Of a stretch of 64,000 bases of DNA, positions 1 through 8,075 are shown piece after piece. The stretch lies in NCBI RefSeq assembly GCF_021431925.1, contig NZ_CP090371.1, positions 1,550,001 through 1,614,000 of the forward strand, read 5' to 3'. The stretch's first letter is position 1, and every line of letters starts with the position of its first letter. Both the position numbers and the translations under genes were made by a program. This stretch comes from Halobaculum sp. CBA1158. GTDB lineage: Archaea; Halobacteriota; Halobacteria; Halobacteriales; Haloferacaceae. Below the pieces are notes generated by a model that saw only the letters and a program-made list of their open reading frames with translations, ran no database searches and was not told the origin of the DNA.

Positions 1-2
1 CG

Positions 3-215
3 CCGACGCTGGAGCTGTCGTACCCGTTCGTGTTCTCCGTGCTCGCGGTCGGCGTGATCGGGTTCGCGCCGGTTCGAGTCCGCGGTCGCGGACGGACGGC
101 GCTGGTCCCGGAGTTCGCACGCCCCGGGATCGAGCGCGCGGTCTTCACCGGACTGTCGGCCGTGACGCTCGCGGCGACGGCGTACTTGGTGGCGTACCTG
201 GTCGGCGTCGCGTAG
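3..215 (+). CDS. C-terminal end of an integral membrane protein (partial)
   Basis: The reading frame is open from the first bases of the window and stops with TAG at 213-215, so only the last 70 or so residues are present. They include one hydrophobic stretch near the visible start, an Arg/Gly-rich cytoplasm-like segment (VRVRGRGR) and a final Ala/Leu/Val-rich membrane helix ending in YLVAYLVGVA. A GTG at 30 could be read as a start, but the hydrophobic residues before it in the same frame suggest the gene begins outside the window. The family cannot be recognised from this fragment. Confidence 0.6.
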   Translation, partial: PTLELSYPFVFSVLAVGVIGFAPVRVRGRGRTALVPEFARPGIERAVFTGLSAVTLAATAYLVAYLVGVA

Positions 216-331
216 CCGTCCGGTGGGCGGTACGCGGCCGTGCCGTCGGCGTCGCGTGAGGCCGCCGGCAGTCGAATCCGGGGACGCCGCTGCCAAAGTG
301 CTTTTAGCGTGGCTCGATCGTATCGGAGACG

Positions 332-970
332 ATGACCGGATCCGGACTCCGAAGCGTCGTCGAAGACAGGCGGGCGAACGCCGCCGTCGGGTGGCTGCTG
401 CTGGCGTTCCTCGCGTCGGCCGGCGTGAGCGAGTTGGCGTGGGGAGAGCGGATCTGGGGGGCGTTCGTGCTGGCGGTCGTCGCTATCGCGGTCGTGCCGC
501 CGGCGGCGTTTCGCGACGCGACGGCGATGCTGCCGTGGGAGGTGCTCGCGATCGCGTCGCTTCCGGCGGTCGGGCGGACGCTCATCGCCGGCGAGACGGT
601 GGGCGGGATACCCTTCTCCGGCCGGGTGACGACGTACCTCGCGGTGGCGGCCGTCGCGCTCATCGTCGCCGTCGAGATGGACCTGTTCACCCCCGTCCGG
701 ATGACTCACTCGTTCGCGGTCGCGTTCGTCACCGTGACGACGATGGCGACGGCCGGCGTCTGGGCGGTCGCGCGCTACTTCGCTGACACCCTCCTCGGTA
801 CCAGCCAGATGCTCGACGGCCGCCCCGAGCACGTCATCGAGACGGCGCTGATGTGGGACTTCGTCGCGGCGACGCTGGCGGGCGTGCTCGCCGGCTTGCT
901 CTTCGAGTACTACTTCCGTCGGCGCGCGGGCGCTGACGCCCGGATCGAGGTAGAGGTGGCCGAGACATGA
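332..970 (+). CDS. Conserved haloarchaeal multi-pass membrane protein
   Basis: The 212-residue product has about five or six hydrophobic segments (roughly residues 18-35, 41-57, 68-84, 98-117, 128-146 and 168-190). It ends in an Arg-rich then acidic cytoplasmic tail. No catalytic motif is visible. The stop overlaps the start of the next membrane protein by four bases (ATGA at 967-970), so the two are probably translated together and may act together at the membrane. The start ATG lies about 30 bases after an AT-richer stretch (ctttta at 300-305) that could be the promoter. Function is unknown. Confidence 0.8.
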   Translation: MTGSGLRSVVEDRRANAAVGWLLLAFLASAGVSELAWGERIWGAFVLAVVAIAVVPPAAFRDATAMLPWEVLAIASLPAVGRTLIAGETVGGIPFSGRVTTYLAVAAVALIVAVEMDLFTPVRMTHSFAVAFVTVTTMATAGVWAVARYFADTLLGTSQMLDGRPEHVIETALMWDFVAATLAGVLAGLLFEYYFRRRAGADARIEVEVAET

Positions 971-1641
971 GAGTCCGCGAGGCGCTCGGCATCTCACGGA
1001 GACGACAGCGCCAGGTCTCGCGGGCGATGCAGGTCGTCATGGTCCTGTTTCTCGGGATCGGCATCGAGCGCGGGTCCGTGGGGATCATCGTCAACGGGGG
1101 GATCGGGCTGGCGGTCACCTTCCTGCCGGCGGCGATGGAGCGCGAGTACGACCTCCCGATGGACGCCGGACTGACGCTGTGGATCTCTACGGCCGTCTTC
1201 CTCCACGCCCTCGGCGTCGTCGGGATCCCCGGGGTGACGGGCAACCTCTACGCCGCCGAGAGTCCGATCCCGTTCTGGGACCACCTCACCCACGCGCTGT
1301 CGGCGTCGGTCGTCGCCGCCGTCGGCTACACGGTCGCGCGCGCCCTCGACGAGCACAGCGACGCCGTGTCCCTGCCGCCGCGGTTCATGTTCGTGTTCAT
1401 CCTGCTGTTCGTCTCGGCGTTCGGCGTGCTCTGGGAGGTGCTGGAATTCGCCGTCGGCGGTCTCGCGGCCGTCCTCGGGAGCGGGAACGTCCTCACGCAG
1501 TACGGTCTCGAGGACACGATATACGACCTCGTGTTCGACCTGGTCGGGGCTGTGCTCGTCGCGACGTGGGGGACGGCCCACCTGACCGACGTGGTCGGCG
1601 CGGTCGCGGACCGCCTGGACGCCCGACGCGACGCCGGGTGA
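967..1641 (+). CDS. DUF2238/YjdF-like membrane protein
   Basis: This is a 224-residue membrane protein with about six hydrophobic segments. The loops carry the motifs that suggest a YjdF/DUF2238-like family: WDHLTHALSA near residues 102-111, WEVLEF in the fifth helix region, and an acidic DTIYDLVFDLVGA segment before the last helix. The conserved Asp, His and Glu residues could coordinate a metal or act in an enzyme active site in the membrane, but no activity is established. It starts inside the stop of the upstream membrane-protein gene. Family assignment is from motif memory and is moderate. Confidence 0.7.
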   Translation: MRVREALGISRRRQRQVSRAMQVVMVLFLGIGIERGSVGIIVNGGIGLAVTFLPAAMEREYDLPMDAGLTLWISTAVFLHALGVVGIPGVTGNLYAAESPIPFWDHLTHALSASVVAAVGYTVARALDEHSDAVSLPPRFMFVFILLFVSAFGVLWEVLEFAVGGLAAVLGSGNVLTQYGLEDTIYDLVFDLVGAVLVATWGTAHLTDVVGAVADRLDARRDAG

Positions 1642-1701
1642 CCGCCCGCGGCGATCCCCGCGAGTACCTTTTTGGTCGCGCGCCGCCAGGTGTCACGTGA
1701 C

Positions 1702-1902
1702 ATGGTCTTCAAGAAGATCACGCTGATCGGTCGCAGCACCGAGAGCTTCGACGACGCCGCCGACGACGCCATCGACCGCGCCGAGGAGACGCTCGACGAG
1801 GTGCACTGGGTCGAGGTCGAGGAGTTCGGCGTCGAGGTGGCGTCGGTCGAGGGACGGGAGTACCAGGCGGAGGTGGAAGTCGCCTTCGAGCTCCAGAACT
1901 AG
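1702..1902 (+). CDS. Dodecin, flavin-storage protein
   Basis: The 66-residue product is a typical dodecin: [16 protein letters not shown] at the start, a single helix, then a three-stranded sheet. Dodecins form hollow 12-mers that bind riboflavin or lumichrome and protect or buffer flavins. Residues equivalent to the Halobacterium salinarum binding pocket are present: Trp36, which stacks on the isoalloxazine ring, and Gln55. I chose the ATG at 1702 rather than the upstream in-frame TTG at 1672 because the conserved family N-terminus begins there. The stretch tacctttt about 35 bases upstream can serve as the TATA element for a leaderless or near-leaderless mRNA. Confidence 0.95.
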   Translation: MVFKKITLIGRSTESFDDAADDAIDRAEETLDEVHWVEVEEFGVEVASVEGREYQAEVEVAFELQN

Positions 1903-2008
1903 TCCGGTCGGGTCCGGAACCGGTCCCGCGGAGGTACGACCACGCGGGCGACGCGGCCGGCCGCCGCCCGACCGCGACGCCCGCACTCGAGCGCGCACCG
2001 ATCTCCGA

Positions 2009-3088
2009 TCAGGCGTCGCCGGCTCCGTCGCCCGCCACCGACTCGTCGGGAACGTCCTCGGAGGCGTCGCCGTCGACAGGTTCTTCGGATCCGTCGCCCG
2101 CGCCGTGCGTGTCGCGCGCGTGGTCGACGGTCGACTCCTCGCGCATCGTCACCTGCGCGACGCCGCTGGTGTCGTCGAACACGAGATGGCTGTGCGGGTA
2201 CGCGAACTCGACGTCGGCTTCCTCTTCCTCCAACACCTCCCACACGGCCGTCTGGACGGACGAGCGGACGGTGAGCTCCTTGTAGGGGTTCTTCGCCCAG
2301 TAGCGGAGGGTGAGTTCGACGCCGTGGTCGCCGTAGGCGTCGATGTAGCACGTGGGCTTCGCGGGGTAGCGCGCGACGCCGATCCGGATGTCGGGACCGC
2401 CCTCGATCACCGGGTCACAGGAGGCGGCCGCCCGCTCGATCAACTGCCGCGCGCGCTCGACGTTCGACTCGTACGTCACGAGGATCGACAAAGACAGCCG
2501 GGTGCGCTCGTCCTCGGCCGAGAGGTTGGTGACGCGGTGGTCCCGGATGTAGGAGTTGGGGATCACCTCGAAGGTGTTGTCGACGGTGAAGACCTTGGTG
2601 TACCGCAGCGTCACGTCCTCGACGAACCCGCGGGTTCCCTCCGGGAACTCGACCATGTCGCCGATCTCGAACGGCTGGTCGGCGAGCACGAACACCCCGC
2701 TGATGATCGAGCCGACGATCGGCGCGAGGACGACGCCGACGACTGCCGAGAACACCGTCACCGAGAGGACGATGTTGCCCAACTCCACGCCGGCGGCGGA
2801 GAGGCCGGCGGCACCGAACAGGAGGACGACGGCGAGGCGAAGCCCCCGGAGGACGACGTGAGCGACCGACTCGCGCGCGAACCGTCGAGCGACCGGTCGC
2901 CCCAACAGCCGGATCGCGTACGTCGAGAGAATCAAGCCGGCGATGAGGAACGCCACCACGACTGCCACCTGTACTCCCGGAAACCCCAGGGCCGTCCGAT
3001 ACGCCGCACCGATGCCGGCCAGCGGCCCCTCGGCGGCCGTCAACGGTGCGGCTGTCGCGGCGCGTGCGGCGGTCGGCCCCGTCTGCAT
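2009..3088 (-). CDS. MscS-family mechanosensitive ion channel
   Basis: The 359-residue protein has three transmembrane segments. The third (VTVFSAVVGVVLAPIVGSII) is the small-residue-rich pore helix typical of MscS. It is followed by the beta domain (FEIGDMVEF, GFVEDVTLRYTKVFTVD, IPNSYI) and an alpha/beta C-terminal domain. Such channels open under membrane tension and release solutes on osmotic downshock. The tail from about residue 300 is a very acidic low-complexity extension. The open frame extends upstream to 3334, but the family-like N-terminus and divergent gene layout favour the ATG at 3088. A second MscS protein lies at 42076-43365. Confidence 0.92.
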   Translation of the reverse strand: MQTGPTAARAATAAPLTAAEGPLAGIGAAYRTALGFPGVQVAVVVAFLIAGLILSTYAIRLLGRPVARRFARESVAHVVLRGLRLAVVLLFGAAGLSAAGVELGNIVLSVTVFSAVVGVVLAPIVGSIISGVFVLADQPFEIGDMVEFPEGTRGFVEDVTLRYTKVFTVDNTFEVIPNSYIRDHRVTNLSAEDERTRLSLSILVTYESNVERARQLIERAAASCDPVIEGGPDIRIGVARYPAKPTCYIDAYGDHGVELTLRYWAKNPYKELTVRSSVQTAVWEVLEEEEADVEFAYPHSHLVFDDTSGVAQVTMREESTVDHARDTHGAGDGSEEPVDGDASEDVPDESVAGDGAGDA

Positions 3089-3230
3089 ACCGCGGTCGTC
3101 GGCATCGGCGCGAAAAAGCGTTCCCCTCGCGGGAGCGTGGCGGGCGAGTGGTGCGCGCCGGGCGACTGCGGTCTCGGCGTGGCGCGGGTCGCCCGGTACT
3201 GCTAACAGCGTCACGATCGTACGGCACGAC

Positions 3231-3988
3231 ATGACCGAGTCACCGGAGGGAGCGAGCTTCCACGTCGCCACCCAGACGGAGCCGTCGAGCACCGTTATCG
3301 CGGGGTTCTCGCAGTTCGGGCTCGCGGGACTCACCGCCGCCGACTACCTCGTCGACCACCTCGAACTCGAACAGTCCGGGCAGATCCGTGCCGAGGGGCT
3401 CCCGACGATCACCCCGTTCGAGGACGGCAGGCCGCGAGCGCCGACGCGGCTGTTCTCCCGGCCCGACCTGGACGCCACGGTGCTGGTCGGGGAGCTGTTC
3501 GTCCCGGGAGAGTTCGCGGAACCGTTCTCGCGGGCCGTCCTCTCGTGGACCGAACGCGCCGACGTCGAGGAGGTGGCGGTGCTGTCGGGGACGCCGTTCC
3601 CGCACGGCCCCGAGGGCACCGGACGTTCTACGTCGCCAGCGACGACTACCGGGAACGGCACTTCCCCGGAGCCGCCGGCGGCGACGAACCGCCGGTCCCG
3701 CCGATGGCCAACGGCTTCCTCGACGGGACGAACGCCGCCCTGATGGCTCGAGGGATGGAGTCGGAACTGGGGGTGTGCGTGTACGCGACCCCGGTTCACG
3801 CGCAGGTGCCGGACGTGGAGGCGGCGATCCGACTCGTGAGCGCCGTCGACTCGGTTCACGGCCTGGGTGTCGACACCGGTCCGCTGGAGGCGTTCGCCGA
3901 GGAGGTCGGCGACTACTACCGGGGCCTCGCCGAGCGCCTCGAAGCGCAGGCCGACGACGACCGCCCCGACGACCGAATGTACATGTGA
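3231..3988 (+). pseudogene. PAC2-family protein (proteasome-assembly-chaperone-like), broken by a one-base frameshift
   Basis: Residues from the ATG at 3231 (MTESPEGASFHVATQTEPSS) through VLSGTPFPHGPEG are in one frame. The continuation HRTFYVASDDYRERHFP through the stop at 3986-3988 lies in the -1 frame. The two halves join smoothly at about 3615-3618, where one extra C (GAG GGC CAC CGG in place of GAG GGC ACC GG) would restore an uninterrupted protein of about 252 residues. Both halves fit one PAC2 domain, with IAGFSQFGLAG near the start and PMANGFLDGTNAALM in the second half. Archaeal PAC2 proteins resemble 20S proteasome assembly chaperones, but their function is not settled. The break is either a real mutation or a consensus error. 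Confidence 0.85.
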
Positions 3989-4020
3989 CCCGCGACCGCG
4001 GGTCCGGGAGACGCGTGGCC

Positions 4021-4062
4021 GACGATTCGGGCGCGACGATTCGGGCGCGACGATGCGGCCGC
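4021..4062. repeat. Three-copy 14-bp tandem repeat
   Basis: The unit gacgattcgggcgc occurs at 4021-4034 and 4035-4048, with a third copy differing at two positions at 4049-4062. It lies in the gap between the PAC2-family gene and the TrmB regulator and is not coding in any convincing frame. Slipped-strand duplication is the simplest origin. Confidence 0.8.
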
Positions 4063-4116
4063 GACCGTCGGAGCTCTGACGACGCCATCTGGGTACACCG
4101 TTTCGGATCCGGATGC

Positions 4117-4132
4117 TACTCGGATTTCAGTA
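4117..4132. promoter_or_regulatory. Candidate TrmB operator in front of the trmB-like gene
   Basis: The sequence reads TACT-CGGATTTC-AGTA, a palindromic pair of half-sites separated by eight bases. The Halobacterium salinarum sugar regulator TrmB is known to bind TACT-N7-8-GAGTA; this site matches except for C in place of the first G of the right arm. It lies 33-48 bases upstream of the TrmB-family start codon, where a bound protein would cover or adjoin the promoter. Autoregulation is the natural inference. Direct binding is not shown. Confidence 0.55.
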
Positions 4133-4164
4133 AAACACATTAGCCTCCGCGAGAAGTAAGTGGT

Positions 4165-5202
4165 ATGACGGACGACCTCCGGACGACGATGGAGCGGGTG
4201 GGGGAGCGGTTCAACCTCGGCGAGTACGAGATCGACGCGTATCTCGCGGTGCTGGAGCACGGGGAGCTGACCGCATCGGAGATCGCCGGCGAGACCGACA
4301 TCCCGCAACCGCGCGTGTACGACACCGTCCGGAGCCTCTCGGACCGCGGGCTGGTGGAGCTTCGGGAATCGAGACCGATGAAGATCGTCGCCGTCGACCC
4401 CGACGAGGCGTTCGGCGACATCCGGTCGTCGCTCTCGGAGATGGTCGACGAACTGGAGGCGCGCTACACGGCCCCGACACGCGACACCGAGGCCGTGTCG
4501 CTGGTGAAGTCGCGCTCGACGATCCTCCGGTACCTGGAGGAGGTGATCGAGTCGGCCGAGTACGAGCTCGCGGTGTCGCTGACGCCGGACCTCCTGCGTC
4601 GCTTCCGGGAGTCGCTTGAGGCGCGCGTCGAGGAGGGCGTCGCCGTCGAGTTGCTCGTCACGCCGGCCTCGCGCGCGCCCTCGACGGCGGAGTTCGACTA
4701 CGACGCCGTCGCGACCGAGACCCGGAGCAGACGAGGGATCACGACGCCCGTCATCGCCGTCGCCGACGGCGAGTACTCGGTGTACGCCACGCAGGACGCC
4801 CTCCGGGACGACCGCGACCGCTACGGCGTCATCTTCAATCGCTCGGCGCTGGGGTTCCTGGTGTCGGGCTTCTTCGGGACCGTCCTCTGGAGCACGGCCG
4901 AGACGGTCGCCGTCGACGGCGAGGACCGACCGTTCCCGCGGACGTACGCGTCGATCCGCCGCGCCGTGAAGGACATCAACGACGTCGACGGCGACTTCCA
5001 CGCGACGATCTCCGGGCGCGACGTGGAGACGGGCAACGACATCCGCGTCGAGGGCCCCGTCGTCGACTACGAGTACGACGCCTCCGAGCAGGTCGCCTCC
5101 TTCACCGTCGAGGACCCCGACGGCGGCCGGGTGAACGTCGGCGGCCTCGTCGCCGCCTTCGAGGACGTGGAGGGGCAGGAGATCGAACTCGACCGCCGCT
5201 GA
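4165..5202 (+). CDS. TrmB-family sugar-responsive transcription regulator
   Basis: The 345-residue protein has an N-terminal winged helix (about residues 15-75, with [20 protein letters not shown] as the recognition region). A linker helix follows, and then a long C-terminal sensor domain of the TrmB regulator type from about residue 105. Characterised TrmB proteins bind sugars through this domain and control sugar metabolism and gluconeogenesis; in haloarchaea TrmB is a global regulator of glucose-responsive enzymes. The ATG at 4165 follows an AT-rich stretch and a TACT-N8-AGTA site, suggesting self-control. No sugar-uptake genes are adjacent, which fits a global regulator. Confidence 0.88.
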   Translation: MTDDLRTTMERVGERFNLGEYEIDAYLAVLEHGELTASEIAGETDIPQPRVYDTVRSLSDRGLVELRESRPMKIVAVDPDEAFGDIRSSLSEMVDELEARYTAPTRDTEAVSLVKSRSTILRYLEEVIESAEYELAVSLTPDLLRRFRESLEARVEEGVAVELLVTPASRAPSTAEFDYDAVATETRSRRGITTPVIAVADGEYSVYATQDALRDDRDRYGVIFNRSALGFLVSGFFGTVLWSTAETVAVDGEDRPFPRTYASIRRAVKDINDVDGDFHATISGRDVETGNDIRVEGPVVDYEYDASEQVASFTVEDPDGGRVNVGGLVAAFEDVEGQEIELDRR

Positions 5203-5319
5203 GGCGATCGGGCGGACGGAGCCCCTCGTGGGGAACCGGGGACCGCCACCGCGACGGCGACTCCCGAGGGATACGAACGGCGACAAGACACAAGCCGATC
5301 GGGGGCGACGTGGCCCGTG

Positions 5320-5484
5320 ATGGCACGCTCGTGGTCCTCCGTCTCCGACGACATCGCCCCGACGACCGTCCTCGTGATCGGCTTCCTGTTGTTCATTTTC
5401 CCCGAGCCGGCCACGTCCGCGCTGGGCGCTGGACTGCTGTTACTCGGCGCGGCGTGGTGGTTCTACGAGTGGGACCGACCCTGA
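5320..5484 (+). CDS. Small two-helix membrane protein
   Basis: This 54-residue ORF starts at ATG 5320 and ends with TGA at 5482-5484. After a short polar N-terminus (MARSWSSVSDDIAP) it has two closely spaced membrane helices, TTVLVIGFLLFIFPEPATS and LGAGLLLLGAAWWFYEW, and ends in DRP. The hairpin shape and clean codon use support a real gene; similar tiny proteins are widespread in haloarchaea. Nothing indicates a specific function. It is unlinked to the TrmB gene in any obvious operon (117 bases apart). Confidence 0.65.
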   Translation: MARSWSSVSDDIAPTTVLVIGFLLFIFPEPATSALGAGLLLLGAAWWFYEWDRP

Positions 5485-5562
5485 TCCGCGTACTGGGTCG
5501 GTCCCCGACGGAACCGACGGAACCGACGGACCGCCGCGTGCGCCGCCCGACCGTCCCGGGGG

Positions 5563-6627
5563 TCAGACGTCGACGGCGAACGGCGCGGCGGTCGAGGCGC
5601 GCTCGGCCATCGCGCCGAACAGGTCCGCGACGGCGACGAGGTCGGTCGCGTCCACCACTTCGACGGGCGTGTGCATGTAGCGGTTCGGAATGCCGACGTT
5701 CAGCGACGGCGTGCCGCCGCGGCTGGTGAAGAACGCGTCGGCGTCGGTTCCGGTGCGCGATCCCGCCGCCTGAAGCTGGTAGTCGATCCCGTCGCCGTCG
5801 GCCGCCTCGCGCGCGAGGTCGACGACCCGGGGGTGGTTCGCCGACCCTCGGCCGACGACCGGTCCCGCCCCGAGTTCGACGGGGCCGCGCGCGTCGTCGT
5901 CCACGTCGGGGTTGTCCGTCGCGTGGGTCACGTCGGCGGCGACGGCCACGTCCGGGTCGAGGTCGAAGCCGACCATCTGTGCGCCCTTGAGTCCCACCTC
6001 CTCTTGCACGGTCGAGACGGCGTACACAGTAGCGTCCACGTCGGCCTCGACCGCGCGGCGGAGCCCCTCGGCCGCGGCCCAGGTGCCGACGCGGTTGTCC
6101 ATCCCGCGCGCCGAGAGTCGGGTCCCGTGGAGGTCCTCGACGCCCGAGCTGAACGTGATCGGGTCGCCCACCTCGACCAACTCGCGCGCGTCCGCCTCGC
6201 CCGTCGCGCCCACGTCGACGAACTGCTCGGAAACGTCCTCGATCTCGTCGTCTGCGGCGTCGCGCAGGTGGATCGCGGTCTGTCCGATCACGCCGTGAAC
6301 GGGACCGTCGTCGGCGTGCACGGTGACGTGCTGGCCCTTCGAGACGGTCCGGTCGGAGCCGCCGACGCGCGTCAGGCGGAGGAAGCCGTCGTCGGTGATC
6401 CGGCGGACCATGAATCCGATCTCGTCGGCGTGGCCCGCGAACGCGATCGCGGGGCCGTCGCCGGTCCCCTCGTGGACGGCGACGGCGTTGCCGTAGGCGT
6501 CGGTCGACACGTCGTCGGCGAACTCGCGGACGTACGCGGTCCACACCCGTTGGCCGTCGGCCTCGAAGCCCGAGGGGGAGGGGGTCGAAAGCAGGTCGTC
6601 GAGGAAGGCGCGTCGGTCGGCATCCAT
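5563..6627 (-). CDS. M42-family metallopeptidase (glutamyl/TET-type aminopeptidase)
   Basis: The 354-residue protein has the M42 layout of a di-metal peptidase with an inserted PDZ-like domain. Visible metal-binding and catalytic motifs are AGHADEIGF (His66, Asp68), LSARGMDNR (bridging Asp), QEEVGLKGA (catalytic Glu pair) and ADVTHATD. M42 enzymes form TET dodecamers that trim peptides released by the proteasome. The start is set at ATG 6627 because MDADRRAFLDDLLSTPSPSGFE is the family-like N-terminus; the open frame runs on to 6774 without similarity. A second M42 enzyme is encoded at 8076-9128. Confidence 0.92.
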   Translation of the reverse strand: MDADRRAFLDDLLSTPSPSGFEADGQRVWTAYVREFADDVSTDAYGNAVAVHEGTGDGPAIAFAGHADEIGFMVRRITDDGFLRLTRVGGSDRTVSKGQHVTVHADDGPVHGVIGQTAIHLRDAADDEIEDVSEQFVDVGATGEADARELVEVGDPITFSSGVEDLHGTRLSARGMDNRVGTWAAAEGLRRAVEADVDATVYAVSTVQEEVGLKGAQMVGFDLDPDVAVAADVTHATDNPDVDDDARGPVELGAGPVVGRGSANHPRVVDLAREAADGDGIDYQLQAAGSRTGTDADAFFTSRGGTPSLNVGIPNRYMHTPVEVVDATDLVAVADLFGAMAERASTAAPFAVDV

Positions 6628-6738
6628 ACCGTGTGTCGGGAGGTCGTCCGGCAAGAAGCCGACGGAACGCGGGCGAGGCGTTCCCGAGCCTCGCGGTCTA
6701 CCCAAACCGATAACAGGTCCCGCGCCGTCGTCTCGGGT

Positions 6739-7014
6739 ATGGCAGACATCACGCTGTTCGAACTGCACCTGCACGACGGCCTCGACTTCAGCCCCTCGCC
6801 CCGGTTCGGCGGCGACGCGGACCCGACGACCGATGGCTCGGAATCGACCGACGACACGGACTACGACGGGGACGATGAACAGGGCGCGGGTCGCGGAGCG
6901 CTCGTGGCGCTGGTCGGGGTGGTGCTCGCGGTCGCGCTTGCGGTCGGCGCGCGTAAGCTGCTGAGCGACGACCTCGAACCGCTGGAGGAACTGGACGACC
7001 TCGCCGAGGAGTGA
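6739..7014 (+). CDS. Small haloarchaeal protein with one C-terminal membrane helix
   Basis: The 91-residue product begins MADITLFELHLHDGLDFSPS, followed by an Asp/Thr-rich stretch (about residues 25-52). A single hydrophobic helix (ALVALVGVVLAVALAVGA, about 55-72) comes next, then an acidic tail. It would be anchored with both ends hydrophilic. The gene is divergent from the M42 peptidase, and the shared 111-bp gap presumably holds both promoters. No known domain is visible and the function is unknown. Confidence 0.75.
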   Translation: MADITLFELHLHDGLDFSPSPRFGGDADPTTDGSESTDDTDYDGDDEQGAGRGALVALVGVVLAVALAVGARKLLSDDLEPLEELDDLAEE

Positions 7015-7058
7015 TCCCGGGAGAGAACTGACCGGTCGAGCGCCGGGGACGCCCCGCG

Positions 7059-7964
7059 TTACAGCGTTCCGACCCGCTCGGCGGCGTAACCGAACACGTC
7101 CGCGTAGCCGTAGGCGGACATGAGCACGGGGTGGAACGGCCGATCGGCGGTGAACGTCTCGCCGTCGGCCTCCGCGAACGCCTCGCCGACGGCGACGCGC
7201 TCGAAGTTCTCGGCGAGCACCTCGTAGCGCTCGGCCGGGGGTTTGGCTATCGGGTCGAGCAGGCGAAACACCTCGACTGCGTCGCCGACAGCCTCGCTGT
7301 CGACCGTGGGCGCAGCGGCCGTCTCCGGGTCCGTCGGGGACGCGTCCGGGTCCGTCGGGGACGCGTCACCGGCAGCACCGCCGCCGTCGACACCGGGGAG
7401 CGCGGCCGCGTCGCGTTCGGGAATCGACGACAGCACGCCCGTCGCCGAGAGGAACGCCGTCGTGAGTCGGTAGGCGTTGTCGGCGGCCTCGTCGCTCCCC
7501 TGGAGCCCGCACTCGACCTCGACGGTGTGGGGATGCTGAATGAGTCGGCCGTCGGCGAATCGGTCCGTCTCCACGAGCACGTCAACCGGGAGCGCCGGCA
7601 CGGTCGCACGGGCCACCTCGTCGACCGTCTCACACAGCGCGAACGGCTCGGCGAACGACTGCGTCGAGTGAAGCGACAGCACCGTGCAGGACTCGACCTC
7701 CGCCTGGAGGTGGTGTGCGAGCTGAGACTCGTGGGTGTCGCCGTCGGGGTCGCCGGGGAACGCGCGGTTGAGGTCTTCCTCGTGGTAGCGCTCGCCGGCG
7801 TCGAGCGCCTCCTCGTTGGCGACGATCAGCTTCGCCGGCCGCTCGACGGACGGGTCCTCGGCGAGCAGTCGTTCGACCGCCCGGGGTCCGCACGGCTCGT
7901 CGCCGTGGATCCCCGCGACGACCGCCACCTCGGGGACGCCGTCGCCGAGCTGGTGAACTTGCAT
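7059..7964 (-). CDS. AstE/AspA-family zinc deacylase (succinylglutamate desuccinylase/aspartoacylase-like)
   Basis: The 301-residue protein has the zinc carboxypeptidase fold motifs of the aspartoacylase family: GIHGDE (His20 and Glu23 as zinc ligands), DLNR (64-67) and LHST with the third zinc ligand His99. VECG near residue 155 supplies the probable catalytic Glu. Haloarchaeal members are generally annotated as deacylases of N-acyl amino acids, but the true substrate is unknown. About residues 195-225 form an Ala/Asp/Pro/Thr-rich insertion containing an exact seven-residue duplication encoded by a 21-bp tandem repeat (7325-7366). The ATG at 7964 is preferred to the in-frame start at 7988. 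Confidence 0.85.
   Translation of the reverse strand: MQVHQLGDGVPEVAVVAGIHGDEPCGPRAVERLLAEDPSVERPAKLIVANEEALDAGERYHEEDLNRAFPGDPDGDTHESQLAHHLQAEVESCTVLSLHSTQSFAEPFALCETVDEVARATVPALPVDVLVETDRFADGRLIQHPHTVEVECGLQGSDEAADNAYRLTTAFLSATGVLSSIPERDAAALPGVDGGGAAGDASPTDPDASPTDPETAAAPTVDSEAVGDAVEVFRLLDPIAKPPAERYEVLAENFERVAVGEAFAEADGETFTADRPFHPVLMSAYGYADVFGYAAERVGTL
7325..7366. repeat. Exact 21-bp tandem duplication inside the AstE-like gene
   Basis: Positions 7325-7345 and 7346-7366 are identical. The duplication is in frame and adds the peptide DASPTDP twice to a low-complexity surface loop, so it is compatible with function and looks recent. Confidence 0.9.
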
Positions 7965-8075
7965 ACCAATCGTCGGCGGTCGCCACATTTGAGCGAACCG
8001 GTTCCGGACGGACGCTGCCAGCAGGCCGGCCGCAGGGGCGGCGACGCGGTCGCGGCCGCGACCGCCGGGCGACGG

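Noticed and set aside
3034-3334. N-terminal extension of the first MscS channel
   Set aside because: The extra in-frame codons beyond 3088 overlap the start of the divergent PAC2-family gene and have no membrane or MscS features.
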